Positions 54,317-64,000 of a DNA stretch of 64,000 nucleotides are shown here, piece by piece. The position numbers were made by a program, and so were the translations under genes. Source of the stretch: Bacteroides sp. GTDB lineage: Bacteria; Bacteroidota; Bacteroidia; Bacteroidales; Bacteroidaceae. Each line of letters starts with the position of its first letter. The first letter of the stretch is position 1. Where the stretch lies: NCBI GenBank assembly GCA_017472925.1, contig JAFUNS010000025.1, positions 24,416-88,415 on the forward strand. The letters run 5' to 3'. Under the pieces are notes generated by a model. That model had not been told where the DNA came from. It saw only the letters and a list, made by a program, of their open reading frames with translations, and did no database searches.

Positions 54317-56719
54317 ATGAAAACATTGAAGTATGCTGCACGCTTTTTGATACGTGCCAAATCGTACACAATTATCAATATGTTGGGCTTGGCCTTCAGC
54401 CTGGCTTGTTGCATCATCCTGATGCGCTACATCCATCGCGAGCTGACGGTGGATACACATTGTGTGGATAGGGAGCGGGTAATAACCGTATTGACAGATC
54501 ACGGGGGTATGCAATGGGCCACTCACATAGGATACATGGATACCACTTACCTCAAGCAGGAGGAAGTCCTTAAAATATCCGAGATGGTTATTTTGCCGAA
54601 CACTACCTTGGTGTACGACAACGAGAGTTATGCCATGAATGTGCTGGCTACCGATTCCAACTTCCTGGATTTGTTCCATTACAACATATCCGAAGGAGAA
54701 GCGCGGCTGGCTGCACCCGAGGATGCCTTGATAACCCGAGCGTATGCCGAACGGATATTTGGCAAAGAGAGTGCTGTGGGAAAAGTATTGCACTTCAATG
54801 TAAAGACTGTTACCATACGGGGAGTCATCGAGCAACCCGAATGCAAAAGTGTATTCAACTTCGACATCCTTCTGAATGAAAAATTACAAAGGCAATGGGG
54901 AAAAATAAATGCTTCGTTGATACATGTTTTGCCCGGTGTCGATTTGAAGGAAATAAACAAGAAAAGCTTTGTATATAAGGAATATAACGATTCGGACATC
55001 AATTTCAAGTATCGCAGCCGTTATGAGTTTGTAAGCTGGGAAGATTTCTATTTCAAGAACCTGAACTCGGCGGAGGATTACAAAGACATATTGGTATTCG
55101 GCAACCTTGATTATCTGTACATCCTTTGTGCGGTAGCGGTCTTGTTGCTCTTTGTAGGAATCCTGAATTTCATCAACCTCTACATGGTGCTGATGATGAA
55201 ACGCTCCAAGGAATATGGCATCAAGAAAATATTCGGCTTGCAGAAGTTGCCATTGTTCGTGCAGATATGGTTGGAAAACTTCTTGTTGGCGGGTATTGCC
55301 TTGTTCCTATCGTGGTGGCTCATCGAGGTGACACAAGTTCCTATAGGCCGCTTGTTAGGCGAACGGATGGAATACACCCACTTCGACTGGCAAGTTTCTT
55401 TGGGATTCCTTGTAATACTGCCGTTACTAACTTCCATTTATCCTTATGTCCGCTATCAATACATGTCGCCCATCTCTTCCATGCGGAATCTGTTTGCCAC
55501 CCATCATTCGGTAGTGGTCCGCATGTCGTTTTTAGGAGTACAATATATAGCCACGGCTATACTGGTAATATTCTCCCTCTACTTGAACAATCATTTCCAA
55601 TTCCTGATGAATGCACCGAAAGGTTATCATACAGAGCGGATTTTGGAAGCTCATCTGCTACACGAAAATCTGGATTATTCGCGTAATGAGACCAAAGAGG
55701 AATGGAACAAGCGTAAAGCCCATATATCGCGTATCGGCCAACTACTGGACGAATGTACATGGATAGAAAAATGGCAGAACCAGGAAGGAAACATCTTGGA
55801 AGGAAACCAACAGGATATGACTTTCTTTAACGACAAAGACCAGTCGTTGAAAATTTACTATCAAACCGTCAGCAAATCTTTCTTTGATATGTACGGTTTG
55901 AAGATACTTCAGGGAAGCATCCCCGACAAGATAGAAAACGAAAGCATGGGACAGTATGTACTGGTTCTGAACGAAGCAGCCATGAAAGCCTTCGGTTTCC
56001 GTAACAAGGATGAGGCCTTTATCCGTGCCGAAAGTCCGCTGGGCATTACTGTAATGAATGGAAAGATAATCACTCACGGCACCGATTTGATGCCCGTTAC
56101 GGCTGTTGTCAACGATTATTATGCCGGACATCTGACGAATGGTGTGCATCCCATGGTATTCAGTATCGAAAACGACAGTAACCGGGGAGTATATTACCTG
56201 AAAGTAAAGGAAGGAAAGGAAAAGGAAATCATTGAATATCTGAAGGGCATTATGCTGGATGTCTACAACACCGACGACTTCAGCTACACCTGGATGGACG
56301 ATGAGGTAAAAGCCCTTTACAAGGAAGACCGCAAGGTGGCCACCATTTACACTATCTTTGCATTGATAGCCATAGCCATATCGTGCCTCGGCTTGTTCGG
56401 CATCTCTTTGTTCGATATCCGCCAACGTTATCGCGAAATTGGCATCCGCAAGATAAACGGAGCTAAAATCAAGGACTTGTACCGCTTGCTTTTCCGCAAA
56501 TATGTGGTGGTATTGGTAGCGGCGTTTGTGGTGTCCATACCTATTGCCTATTACCTCATCACGCTATACACTCAGGACTTTGTGGTAAAGGCTCCGATAG
56601 GCATCGGCATCTTTATCATCGCCTTGCTGGTAGTAAGTGTCATTTCGCTCGGCACTCTGTTCTGGCAAGTGCATAAAGCAGCCAACATCAATCCGGCGGA
56701 TGTGGTGAAGAGTGAATAA
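54317..56719 (+). CDS. MacB/FtsX-type ABC permease 8 (subfamily A)
   Basis: 800 residues. The leader and first 40 codons are almost identical to permease 5 (MKTLKYAARFLIRAKSYTII), while the remainder follows permeases 1 and 2: first coupling loop KEYGIKKIFGLQKLPLF, second REIGIRKINGAKIKDLYRLL, and closing domain FVVKAPIGIGIFIIALLVVS. The C-terminus is NPADVVKSE. It is thus a bridge between the permease 1/2 type and the permease 5 type. Extracytoplasmic domain 2 (about 430-655) is long and charged. It lies 24 bases after permease 7 and 23 bases before permease 9. Confidence 0.9.
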   Translation: MKTLKYAARFLIRAKSYTIINMLGLAFSLACCIILMRYIHRELTVDTHCVDRERVITVLTDHGGMQWATHIGYMDTTYLKQEEVLKISEMVILPNTTLVYDNESYAMNVLATDSNFLDLFHYNISEGEARLAAPEDALITRAYAERIFGKESAVGKVLHFNVKTVTIRGVIEQPECKSVFNFDILLNEKLQRQWGKINASLIHVLPGVDLKEINKKSFVYKEYNDSDINFKYRSRYEFVSWEDFYFKNLNSAEDYKDILVFGNLDYLYILCAVAVLLLFVGILNFINLYMVLMMKRSKEYGIKKIFGLQKLPLFVQIWLENFLLAGIALFLSWWLIEVTQVPIGRLLGERMEYTHFDWQVSLGFLVILPLLTSIYPYVRYQYMSPISSMRNLFATHHSVVVRMSFLGVQYIATAILVIFSLYLNNHFQFLMNAPKGYHTERILEAHLLHENLDYSRNETKEEWNKRKAHISRIGQLLDECTWIEKWQNQEGNILEGNQQDMTFFNDKDQSLKIYYQTVSKSFFDMYGLKILQGSIPDKIENESMGQYVLVLNEAAMKAFGFRNKDEAFIRAESPLGITVMNGKIITHGTDLMPVTAVVNDYYAGHLTNGVHPMVFSIENDSNRGVYYLKVKEGKEKEIIEYLKGIMLDVYNTDDFSYTWMDDEVKALYKEDRKVATIYTIFALIAIAISCLGLFGISLFDIRQRYREIGIRKINGAKIKDLYRLLFRKYVVVLVAAFVVSIPIAYYLITLYTQDFVVKAPIGIGIFIIALLVVSVISLGTLFWQVHKAANINPADVVKSE

Positions 56720-56742
56720 AAAAGAAACAAAAAGAATCTATT

Positions 56743-59193
56743 ATGAAAATACTGAAACATGCTTTACGCATTATCTTGCAAATGAAGGCTTACAGCATCA
56801 TCTGCATTGTGAGTTTGATTATTAGTTTGGCGGGAACCATTACATTGGTGCGCTACATCCATCAGGAACTGACCGTAGATAGTTATCTGGAGAATTTGGA
56901 TAGGATTCATCTGCTAACTTCATCCATACCGGGAAACAGCAATTTCCGTCTGGACATTAACCGCAATTGGAACAATGACAAGGCATTTATCGACCCCCTC
57001 AGTCATCCGGCAGTAGAAACATCTACAATTGTTTATACAGTGAGTGGTAGTGAATTGAAGTACAACAACCATCATTATGCCATACGCTCCATTGCAGTCG
57101 ACTCAATTTTCCATCGATTGATGCCGCGCGAAGCCGTCATAGGAAGTGTTACGGATATTCCACCCACAGGCATTGTTATCAGTAAAGATCTGTCCGACCG
57201 CATTTTTGGACAAGAACAAGACCCCATTGGGAAAGCCCTGAATTACGGTGGAAAACAAGTAACTGTAACGGGGGTAATGAAACCATTGCCCGGGAAGGCA
57301 TCGTTTGAATACGATGTAATGTTATCCAAAGAATTACACACTGAATGGATGGGTACAGGAGCCAGCGCTTTCTGTATGGCACTTCTCTATCGTGCCGAAG
57401 ATGCAAAGGTTGTCAATGAGTGGCAGAAACCCCAAACGTTATCATGGTATAGCGGAAAAGAAATAATTTATCAACTTATGCCACTGAAGGATAATTATTT
57501 CTCTCTTTTACTACCAAGCTACAATAGCGAAAGTTTCTTTATCAAAGGCGATAAGAACGGCATTCGTATTCTCTCTTTTGTAGCCCTCTTGTTGTTTATA
57601 GTAGGTCTGTTCAATTATTGGAACCTCTACGCCGTCATTATGCAGAAACGCGGATTGGAGTTCGGTGTGCGGAAAGTGTTCGGTGCCGGTCGTTGGGCGC
57701 TCTTCAAACAACTCTACATGGAAAACTTCCTGCTGGCCTTGGTATCCGCCCTGTTCATTGGCATGGCTATCGAGATAACCGACAAGATACTTGTACATAG
57801 TCTTGGCATCCCCATTTGGAACAATATGGCTTTCAATACGGCTTTGGGAGTGGGCTTGTTGTTCGGCTTCCCGTTGCTCACCACGCTTTATCCTTATTTC
57901 CGATACTTGTACAAGCGTCCCGTTTCGTCCATGAAAGCATTGAGACTGGGCAACAAAGGGGTACTTACACGCAGTATCTTCCTGCTGGCCCAATATGTCA
58001 TCAGTTTCTGCCTCATCATTGTATCGGTGTATTTCGCCAAGCAGTTGGACGATATGTTGAATGCCGATTTAGGCTTCCGTACCAAAAACATTTTGCGATG
58101 CATCCTGATTCCTGCAGACAATACTGATAATGTGATACACAACATGGAAGAATGGGAAAAACAAAAAGCCAAAGAGAAGGCCGATGTAGCCAAGATTAAT
58201 CATGAGCTGAACAGCAATCCGTCCATCCTTGAATGGACACTGTCTGACGAAGGATGGAAAGGTGGTTTTCCTATGACTGAACCTTTCATGAAAAAGGCTG
58301 ATACAGACGATGAGTTAATTGCAGGGACAGTAACCCATTTGAAGGCTTCCGATTTCAAATTGTATAATTTAGAAATGATAGAGGGCAGAACATGGAACGA
58401 TTCTATCGACCGTTTTGAAAACTATAACCTCATCATCAACGAATCGGCCAAAGAAGCGTTGGGCATAACCGATATCCGCATCGACCAGATACAAACCAAA
58501 GACCGTTTGTGGTGGTCAATGGACGCAGATTGTAGCGGAAATCCTCCGTTCAACATTGTAGGTGTGCTGAAAGATTATCGTACCGACCATTTATCCAAAG
58601 GGGTAGTGCCTACCATTTACATGTATAGTGAACAAGGAGCCGAATATATCAATCCCGGTACCCCTTTCATCATCCATTATGCTGCGGGCAAACAACAGGA
58701 AGTCATCAACTTCCTTTCCAACTTGCGTAACGAAATATCGGGCGAAGGTGATTTGGAATATTCATTCCTGGAAGACGAAATAGCCAAGCGTTACGAAAAC
58801 GAACGTCGCATAGTGAACATCTACTTGATTTTTGCAGGATTGGCCATTGCCGTTTCTTGTTTAGGATTGTTCGGCCTCTCGCTTTTCGAAATCCGTTTGC
58901 GCTATCGCGAAATAGCTTTGCGCAAAGTACATGGAGCCAAGATGAGTGACATTGTCCGCTTGGTAAGCAAACGCTATTTATGGCTTTTGGTGGCTTCGGC
59001 CTTCATCTCCATTCCGCTTTCCATTTGGTTTATCCACCGCTATATGGAGGACTATGCTTACCGCACTTCGCTTTCCATCTGGATATTCCTGTTGGCCGGT
59101 GCCGTTGTAGCCGCCATCTCGGCAGGCGTACTTTTCTGGCAAGTACATAAAGCAGCCAACATCAATCCGGCGGATGTGATGAAAAGTGAATGA
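56743..59193 (+). CDS. MacB/FtsX-type ABC permease 9 (diverged subfamily A)
   Basis: 816 residues, the longest of the complete permeases. The start MKILKHALRIILQMKAYSII and RYIHQELTVDSYLENLD place it in subfamily A but well diverged. Coupling loops LEFGVRKVFGAGRWALFKQL and LRYREIALRKVHGAKMSDIV are intact and close to permease 5. The C-terminus is NPADVMKSE, also as in permease 5. Domain 2 (about 435-675) includes a WWSMDADCSGNPPFNIVGVL segment not seen in the others. It begins 23 bases after permease 8. Confidence 0.9.
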   Translation: MKILKHALRIILQMKAYSIICIVSLIISLAGTITLVRYIHQELTVDSYLENLDRIHLLTSSIPGNSNFRLDINRNWNNDKAFIDPLSHPAVETSTIVYTVSGSELKYNNHHYAIRSIAVDSIFHRLMPREAVIGSVTDIPPTGIVISKDLSDRIFGQEQDPIGKALNYGGKQVTVTGVMKPLPGKASFEYDVMLSKELHTEWMGTGASAFCMALLYRAEDAKVVNEWQKPQTLSWYSGKEIIYQLMPLKDNYFSLLLPSYNSESFFIKGDKNGIRILSFVALLLFIVGLFNYWNLYAVIMQKRGLEFGVRKVFGAGRWALFKQLYMENFLLALVSALFIGMAIEITDKILVHSLGIPIWNNMAFNTALGVGLLFGFPLLTTLYPYFRYLYKRPVSSMKALRLGNKGVLTRSIFLLAQYVISFCLIIVSVYFAKQLDDMLNADLGFRTKNILRCILIPADNTDNVIHNMEEWEKQKAKEKADVAKINHELNSNPSILEWTLSDEGWKGGFPMTEPFMKKADTDDELIAGTVTHLKASDFKLYNLEMIEGRTWNDSIDRFENYNLIINESAKEALGITDIRIDQIQTKDRLWWSMDADCSGNPPFNIVGVLKDYRTDHLSKGVVPTIYMYSEQGAEYINPGTPFIIHYAAGKQQEVINFLSNLRNEISGEGDLEYSFLEDEIAKRYENERRIVNIYLIFAGLAIAVSCLGLFGLSLFEIRLRYREIALRKVHGAKMSDIVRLVSKRYLWLLVASAFISIPLSIWFIHRYMEDYAYRTSLSIWIFLLAGAVVAAISAGVLFWQVHKAANINPADVMKSE

Positions 59194-59229
59194 TAAAAAA
59201 GAAAGAAACAATAAAAATATAGTTGAATT

Positions 59230-61671
59230 ATGCTACTACATTACCTGAAAGTTGCCGCGCGCAACCTGTTGAAGTACAAGACGCAGAGCGTCATTAGTAT
59301 TGTGGGATTGGCCATAGGTCTTGCCGCATTTGTTTATGGTTGGCATTGGATGAAGTACGAGACATCCTATGATAGTTTCTATCCCGATGCCGAACGAAGT
59401 TATTTAGTATATTCTCCTTCGGAAAACAACTACTTGGGAGTCAGTTCCCCTGTATTGTCAGAGTATATCCGTGAACATTGTCCGCAAGTAGAATATGTAA
59501 CCCGCAGCTTCCAAAGTTCGAGCATGAATTACCAAGCAGACAACGTACTGATGAATGCGCCCGAATTCATACCCGTGGATTCTGCCTTCCAGGGCATCTT
59601 CCCACAAACCATTCTATACGGAAGAAAACTGATGGACACTTACGACATCATACTTTCCGAAAGCTTTGCCCGAAAATATTTCGGAGAGCCCCAAAAGGCA
59701 TTGGAAACGGTATTGGTACAGACAGCCAGAGCTGGGTTTTATCTGCCCGAACCGCAACACCTCAAAGTGGTAGGTATTATGGCCGATGCACCACAGAATG
59801 CCAACATGGTTTACCCGGGGTACTTTTTGGACATGAGTAGTGCACCATCCAACTTGTATGAACCCAACAGATGGAATGCTGAAATGGCATTTACACACGT
59901 CAAGTTGAAAGAAGGATATTCACAAGAAGAGTTTACCAATCATCTGAATACCTCCTTACACCAATTGGATTTTTTGAAAGAAAAGACGTTCAAGGCGGTA
60001 CCACTTTATCAGAAACATTTCGAGTTTGCCTCGGAAGAGTCGTTTTCTTATTCGGCCATCTCCATGTTTACTATGGCCACCCTACTATTGCTTTGTTGTG
60101 TACTTTTCAATTTCATGAATCTGTTCCTCAACCGCTATTACCAACGTGCCCGCGAAGTAAAACTTCGTAAATCGGTGGGAGCCAACAACCTGAAGTTGGT
60201 CTGCCAGGTGATGATCGAAATCCTTTCGCACGGCATTTGGGGATTTTTGCTATGCGGTTGTCTGATTGAAACAACAGTTCCGTTTTTTGAAGAAACATTC
60301 TCCATCACCATCCAAATGGATGTACTCTGGAAAGAATATGTACAGGTAATCATAACAACCGCCATAGTCATGCTGCTGTTGTTGCTTTTTCCGGCTCTGC
60401 AATTTATCCGCTCGGCCGGACGACAACTGATGGGAAACCGCCCGCAGACACACAACCGTACTTTAGTGCGCAGAATCGGATTATCCGTTCAGTTAATCAT
60501 CTGCTTGTTCTTCTTTGCTTCGGCCAGTTCTCTTTATCGACAACTTCGTTTTATGAACCATACGGACATGGGAATGGAAACAGACAACATAATAGAACTG
60601 ATGATTTCCGGTTTCGAACAAAACGGCAAAGACTTATTGGAAGACGTCAAACGATTGCCTATGGTAGAAAAACATACCACCGCTTCGGATTACCTTATTT
60701 CCAAAAAAGGATTGTATTTGCAGGATAATGTAGAATGGGACAGAAAGACCGAAGCGCAGAAAGAAGTGAAAATAGCGCAATTGGAATTACAGGAAAACGG
60801 TTGGGACATGTTCCGCTTCCGATTGATTGAAGGTCGCGGATTTGAAGAAAGCGACTGGCAACCTTCCGGCAACCAACCTAAAGACCCCATTACAGGAAAA
60901 CCTGTATTGAACCGTATAGTCGTCAACGAAAGTGCTGTAACGGCCATGCAGATGGAACAGCCTGTAGGGAAAAGAATTCGCATTTCTACAGGCATCTTTG
61001 GACCAAACGGGTTGGAAAATCATTATACAGACTATGAAATCATTGGTGTCATCAAAGATTTTCACACCCAAGGAATGAAAGCTGAGACGCAACCGGCTAT
61101 AGTAATGCAGAACTTCCGCTTTGTCCGTCCCATCAATTATTTCCAAGTTACCCAGGGAACGGAACAGGCCGCATTGAAAGCCATCAACGAACTGGCCGAA
61201 AAACACGGTTGGGAGTACAACAAGAACAATACGCCTCCCCAAATCCTAACAGATAAAATCAAAGAACTCAACAAGTCTGAGACTGCTACATTCCGCCTGT
61301 TCTCTATCCTTACTTTCTTGTGTGTGCTCATTTCATTGTTCGGCATCTTTGCCATTTCGGCTTCTACAGTAGGGCAACGCCGCAAGGAAATTGCTGTTCG
61401 CAAAGTTATGGGAGCTACCGCAAAGAATGTGGTGGACATGTTCTTCCGCGAATACATCTGGTTAGTGGGGATAGCTGCAATTGTTGCTTTCCCATTCTTC
61501 TACTATACTATTTCCCGATGGTTGGAACAATTTGCCTATCACATTCATATCAGCATAGGCATCTATTTGGCTTTGGCATGCATCACAGTAGTTTTAGTAT
61601 TGCTTACAGTATGCAATCAAGTGATACAAGCCGCCAACGAAAATCCAGCGGATGTGGTGAAGAGTGAATAA
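59230..61671 (+). CDS. MacB/FtsX-type ABC permease 10 (subfamily C)
   Basis: 813 residues. The start MLLHYLKVAARNLLKYKTQS and end NPADVVKSE are those of subfamily C. The first coupling loop is REVKLRKSVGANNLKLVCQV (Lys-Ser-Val in place of Lys-Val), the second RRKEIAVRKVMGATAKNVVD. Extracytoplasmic domain 1 is about 42-265; domain 2 (about 430-680) is larger than in permeases 6 and 7 and includes WQPSGNQPKDPITGKPVLNR, which accounts for the extra length. Gaps of 36 bases before and 33 after match the rest of the block. Confidence 0.9.
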   Translation: MLLHYLKVAARNLLKYKTQSVISIVGLAIGLAAFVYGWHWMKYETSYDSFYPDAERSYLVYSPSENNYLGVSSPVLSEYIREHCPQVEYVTRSFQSSSMNYQADNVLMNAPEFIPVDSAFQGIFPQTILYGRKLMDTYDIILSESFARKYFGEPQKALETVLVQTARAGFYLPEPQHLKVVGIMADAPQNANMVYPGYFLDMSSAPSNLYEPNRWNAEMAFTHVKLKEGYSQEEFTNHLNTSLHQLDFLKEKTFKAVPLYQKHFEFASEESFSYSAISMFTMATLLLLCCVLFNFMNLFLNRYYQRAREVKLRKSVGANNLKLVCQVMIEILSHGIWGFLLCGCLIETTVPFFEETFSITIQMDVLWKEYVQVIITTAIVMLLLLLFPALQFIRSAGRQLMGNRPQTHNRTLVRRIGLSVQLIICLFFFASASSLYRQLRFMNHTDMGMETDNIIELMISGFEQNGKDLLEDVKRLPMVEKHTTASDYLISKKGLYLQDNVEWDRKTEAQKEVKIAQLELQENGWDMFRFRLIEGRGFEESDWQPSGNQPKDPITGKPVLNRIVVNESAVTAMQMEQPVGKRIRISTGIFGPNGLENHYTDYEIIGVIKDFHTQGMKAETQPAIVMQNFRFVRPINYFQVTQGTEQAALKAINELAEKHGWEYNKNNTPPQILTDKIKELNKSETATFRLFSILTFLCVLISLFGIFAISASTVGQRRKEIAVRKVMGATAKNVVDMFFREYIWLVGIAAIVAFPFFYYTISRWLEQFAYHIHISIGIYLALACITVVLVLLTVCNQVIQAANENPADVVKSE

Positions 61672-61704
61672 GAAAAAGAAAGAAACAATAAAAGAAAGAA
61701 TTGT

Positions 61705-64000
61705 ATGCTACTACATTACCTGAAAGTTGCCGTGCGCAACCTGTTGAAGTACAAAACGCAGAGCGTCATTAGTATAGTGGGGCTGGCCATCGGATTGGCT
61801 ACCTTTACATTGTCCGCCTTCTGGGTGAGGTACGAAATGACTTTCGATACTTTCCATCGAGATGCGGAACGGATGTATTTGGTAGGAGTGGACATTTCCA
61901 TTTGGGGGAGACAATATGAAGATAATATACCCTATTCCTTTGGGGAGCACTATCAACAAATATGTCCGGAAATAGAGGACTGGTGTATGTTTACTTATAG
62001 TAGTAATATACCTATACAGAAAGAGAAATCCATTGTAGATATTCCTTGTATCTATCCCGATTCTACTTTTCTCAATATGATGGACATACGGATATTGGAG
62101 GGGAATCCTCACTTTTACTTAGAACGCCAAATAGCCTTGACGGAGCGAATGGCAATGGATTTCTTCGGAACCACCCAGGCAATAGGGAAAGAAATAGACA
62201 CCGGGAATGGGAACAAGATGAAAGTAGGAGCCATAGTGAGCGATTGGGGAATTCATTCCAACTATCCCTACCAATTTTTAAGCCATTTCTTGGGATCAGA
62301 CAACAGCTATTCTTTACTCATCAAAGTGCGCAAAGGAACAGACATCGACGCACTGACCCAAAAGATGAACGAAAACCTACCCGCTACGGCCGACAAGGAA
62401 ATAAAGGGATTCTTTATAGTTCCACTTACCAAACTGCATTACGACAAAGGATATGTTGGCCAAAACGGTGCACCCGTTAAATATGAACATATTGTTTATT
62501 TTTCAATTACCGGAGTGCTCATTATTCTCTGTGCATTGATCAATTACTTGAGCATTTGCGTAGACCGCTTCCGTACACGCCGTAAGGAAATGGGACTCCG
62601 CAAAGTGTGTGGCGCATCGGGACTTTCACTATACTTGTTGCTGGCAACGGAATTGTTGATTACCATACTCATTTCTGCCATGGTAGGTATGGTTTTAGTG
62701 GAATGCCTTCTTGAAAGTTTTATGAACTATGCCTCCATTGGTGAAACACGCAATTCGGTTTATGTCAGTTGCATACTCTACAGTGCAGGAAGCGCCGTAT
62801 TGATTTTCGTTGTTACCTTAATAGGCTTGTTGTTCTTGCAGCGTTATTCTTTGCAAAGTCCTCTTCAGGCCAAGAGTTCGGGCAACTATTTCCGCAAGGG
62901 AAGTCTGATTATACAACTGGTATGCTCATTGTTCTTTATCACCAGTACGGCATTGATGCAAATGCAAATACATCATTTGAGATATTCGGATACAGGCATG
63001 GATTATCAATGCCGGGGAGCCGCCAGTCTTTGGATGAATGTAGACATGAATGTATGGCACAAAAAGATAGCCGAACTCCCCATGATAGAGGAAACGGTAG
63101 AGCCTAAATACTGGCCGTTGCTCTCTATGGGAGCCGGACGGATGCGTGAAGTAACTCATTGGGACGGATTGGACAAACCTTTGGAAGAACCGTTTTATAT
63201 CAACGATATTTCTGCCGGTGAAGATTTGTTCGACTTTTATAACATGGAGTTGCTCAGCGGAAGATGGATAACGGAATCTTCCAAAGGGAATGAAGTTGTT
63301 ATAACAGAAAGTACAGCTAAACGGTTCGGATGGACGGCAGAGGAAGCTGTGGGCAAACAGTTCTATTCCAGTGTAGAGAATTTGGAAGTAATCGGTGTAA
63401 TGAAGGATTGCGCCTACAAATCGCCTACCGAACGGATGCCATATACCGCTTTTTACAACACATATCAGGAAAAATGGTTTTGGGGCCGCGCTTTCGTGTT
63501 ATTCAAATACAAACCCGGCACATGGGAAGAATGCCGCAAACGCATCGAGCAAATGCAACAAGCCGAGGAACCTAACAAGAAGTTGTTCATATTCAGTGAG
63601 GAAGAGAAATACAATGAATACTTGAAATCGGAAGATGCATTGTCTACTCTATTAGGTTTCGCCTCTCTGGTTTGTATCCTTATCTCAGTGTTTGGTATCT
63701 ACTCATTGGTAACGCTTACTTGCCAATATCGTCGCAAGGAAATAGCCATCCGCAAAGTAAACGGAGCCCAAATGAGCGATATTCTTCGTATCTTTTCCAA
63801 AGAATATACGCTAATGCTTATTGTGGCATCCATTATAGCTTTCCCTACCGCCTATTGGGTAATGAAGCAATGGATACAAACCTATAACCGCCAAGTAGAG
63901 ATAGGCATCCTTCCATTTGCCATTATATTTATAAGCATCGCCCTGGTTATCACCATCAGTATAGGCCACCGTGTTTGGAAAGCCGCCAACGAAAATCCGG
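61705..64000 (+). CDS. MacB/FtsX-type ABC permease 11 (subfamily C, 3' end outside window)
   Basis: Open from ATG 61705 to the last base without a stop: 765 complete codons. It starts MLLHYLKVAVRNLLKYKTQS and the last visible residues are AANENP, exactly where its paralogues continue ADVVKSE and stop, so only about seven codons are missing. Coupling loops RRKEMGLRKVCGASGLSLYL and RRKEIAIRKVNGAQMSDILR are intact. No frameshift is seen. Further array members may follow beyond the window. Confidence 0.9.
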   Translation, partial: MLLHYLKVAVRNLLKYKTQSVISIVGLAIGLATFTLSAFWVRYEMTFDTFHRDAERMYLVGVDISIWGRQYEDNIPYSFGEHYQQICPEIEDWCMFTYSSNIPIQKEKSIVDIPCIYPDSTFLNMMDIRILEGNPHFYLERQIALTERMAMDFFGTTQAIGKEIDTGNGNKMKVGAIVSDWGIHSNYPYQFLSHFLGSDNSYSLLIKVRKGTDIDALTQKMNENLPATADKEIKGFFIVPLTKLHYDKGYVGQNGAPVKYEHIVYFSITGVLIILCALINYLSICVDRFRTRRKEMGLRKVCGASGLSLYLLLATELLITILISAMVGMVLVECLLESFMNYASIGETRNSVYVSCILYSAGSAVLIFVVTLIGLLFLQRYSLQSPLQAKSSGNYFRKGSLIIQLVCSLFFITSTALMQMQIHHLRYSDTGMDYQCRGAASLWMNVDMNVWHKKIAELPMIEETVEPKYWPLLSMGAGRMREVTHWDGLDKPLEEPFYINDISAGEDLFDFYNMELLSGRWITESSKGNEVVITESTAKRFGWTAEEAVGKQFYSSVENLEVIGVMKDCAYKSPTERMPYTAFYNTYQEKWFWGRAFVLFKYKPGTWEECRKRIEQMQQAEEPNKKLFIFSEEEKYNEYLKSEDALSTLLGFASLVCILISVFGIYSLVTLTCQYRRKEIAIRKVNGAQMSDILRIFSKEYTLMLIVASIIAFPTAYWVMKQWIQTYNRQVEIGILPFAIIFISIALVITISIGHRVWKAANENP

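Noticed and set aside
61705-64000. Possible frameshift or truncation of permease 11
   Set aside because: The reading frame is continuous to the last base and ends at ENP, where its paralogues have seven more codons; the gene is cut only by the window.
36267-64000. Antibiotic-resistance or bacteriocin immunity function for the permease array
   Set aside because: MacB-like architecture is compatible with many substrates, and no peptide precursor, processing protease or immunity gene is visible to support a specific cargo.

Overview
The window reads as a chromosomal segment of a Bacteroidales bacterium, most likely Bacteroides or Phocaeicola. The grounds are many TAnnTTTG-type -7 promoter boxes, weak Shine-Dalgarno signals, a lipoprotein TPR/HTH sensor, a TonB-dependent receptor, a YbeY with Asp as third metal ligand, a tricorn-type S41 protease and NtrC-type regulation of an efflux cluster. 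Species cannot be fixed from sequence alone.

Region 1 (1-7.7 kb): the 5' part of a minus-strand TPR sensor lipoprotein, an acetyltransferase/calcium antiporter pair divergent from a nucleoside-recognition (Gate) membrane protein, then a decayed patch at 5.5-6.45 kb. The patch holds a broken BRO-N antirepressor gene, an iterated TCAGTA inverted repeat, a TCATCCTGAGC repeat and the stub of a probable HU-like gene. A carboxypeptidase-like-domain envelope protein follows.

Region 2 (7.7-33.4 kb): housekeeping genes with a TonB receptor. A forward block ybeY-mnmG-apt-uvrC-dtd-mazG-like-deoC carries a perfect 16-bp parS palindrome between mnmG and apt, which suggests the replication origin is not far away. 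Then come a polyprenyl diphosphate synthase, polA, ychF, mutS, a small beta-barrel-like protein, tRNA-Gln(UUG), a tricorn-like periplasmic protease and tyrS. Four good copies and two diverged copies of a roughly 90-bp hairpin repeat sit in intergenic spaces.

Region 3 (30.7-64 kb): an unusual export locus. A histidine kinase and an NtrC-type sigma54 activator (minus strand) face a forward array of TolC-like outer membrane factor, HlyD/MacA-like adaptor, a single MacB/LolD-type ATPase gene and eleven FtsX/MacB-type permeases of 757-816 aa, the last cut by the window end. Between regulator and tolC are two 14-bp palindromes exactly 21 bp apart and a good sigma54 -24/-12 promoter, so the kinase/regulator pair probably switches on the whole array. 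The permeases fall into three subfamilies. Within a subfamily the first transmembrane helix and the last coupling/transmembrane block are nearly identical, while the extracytoplasmic domains differ. This suggests one ATPase, adaptor and outer membrane channel serving interchangeable permeases with different extracytoplasmic domains. It is the best candidate for an undescribed system here.
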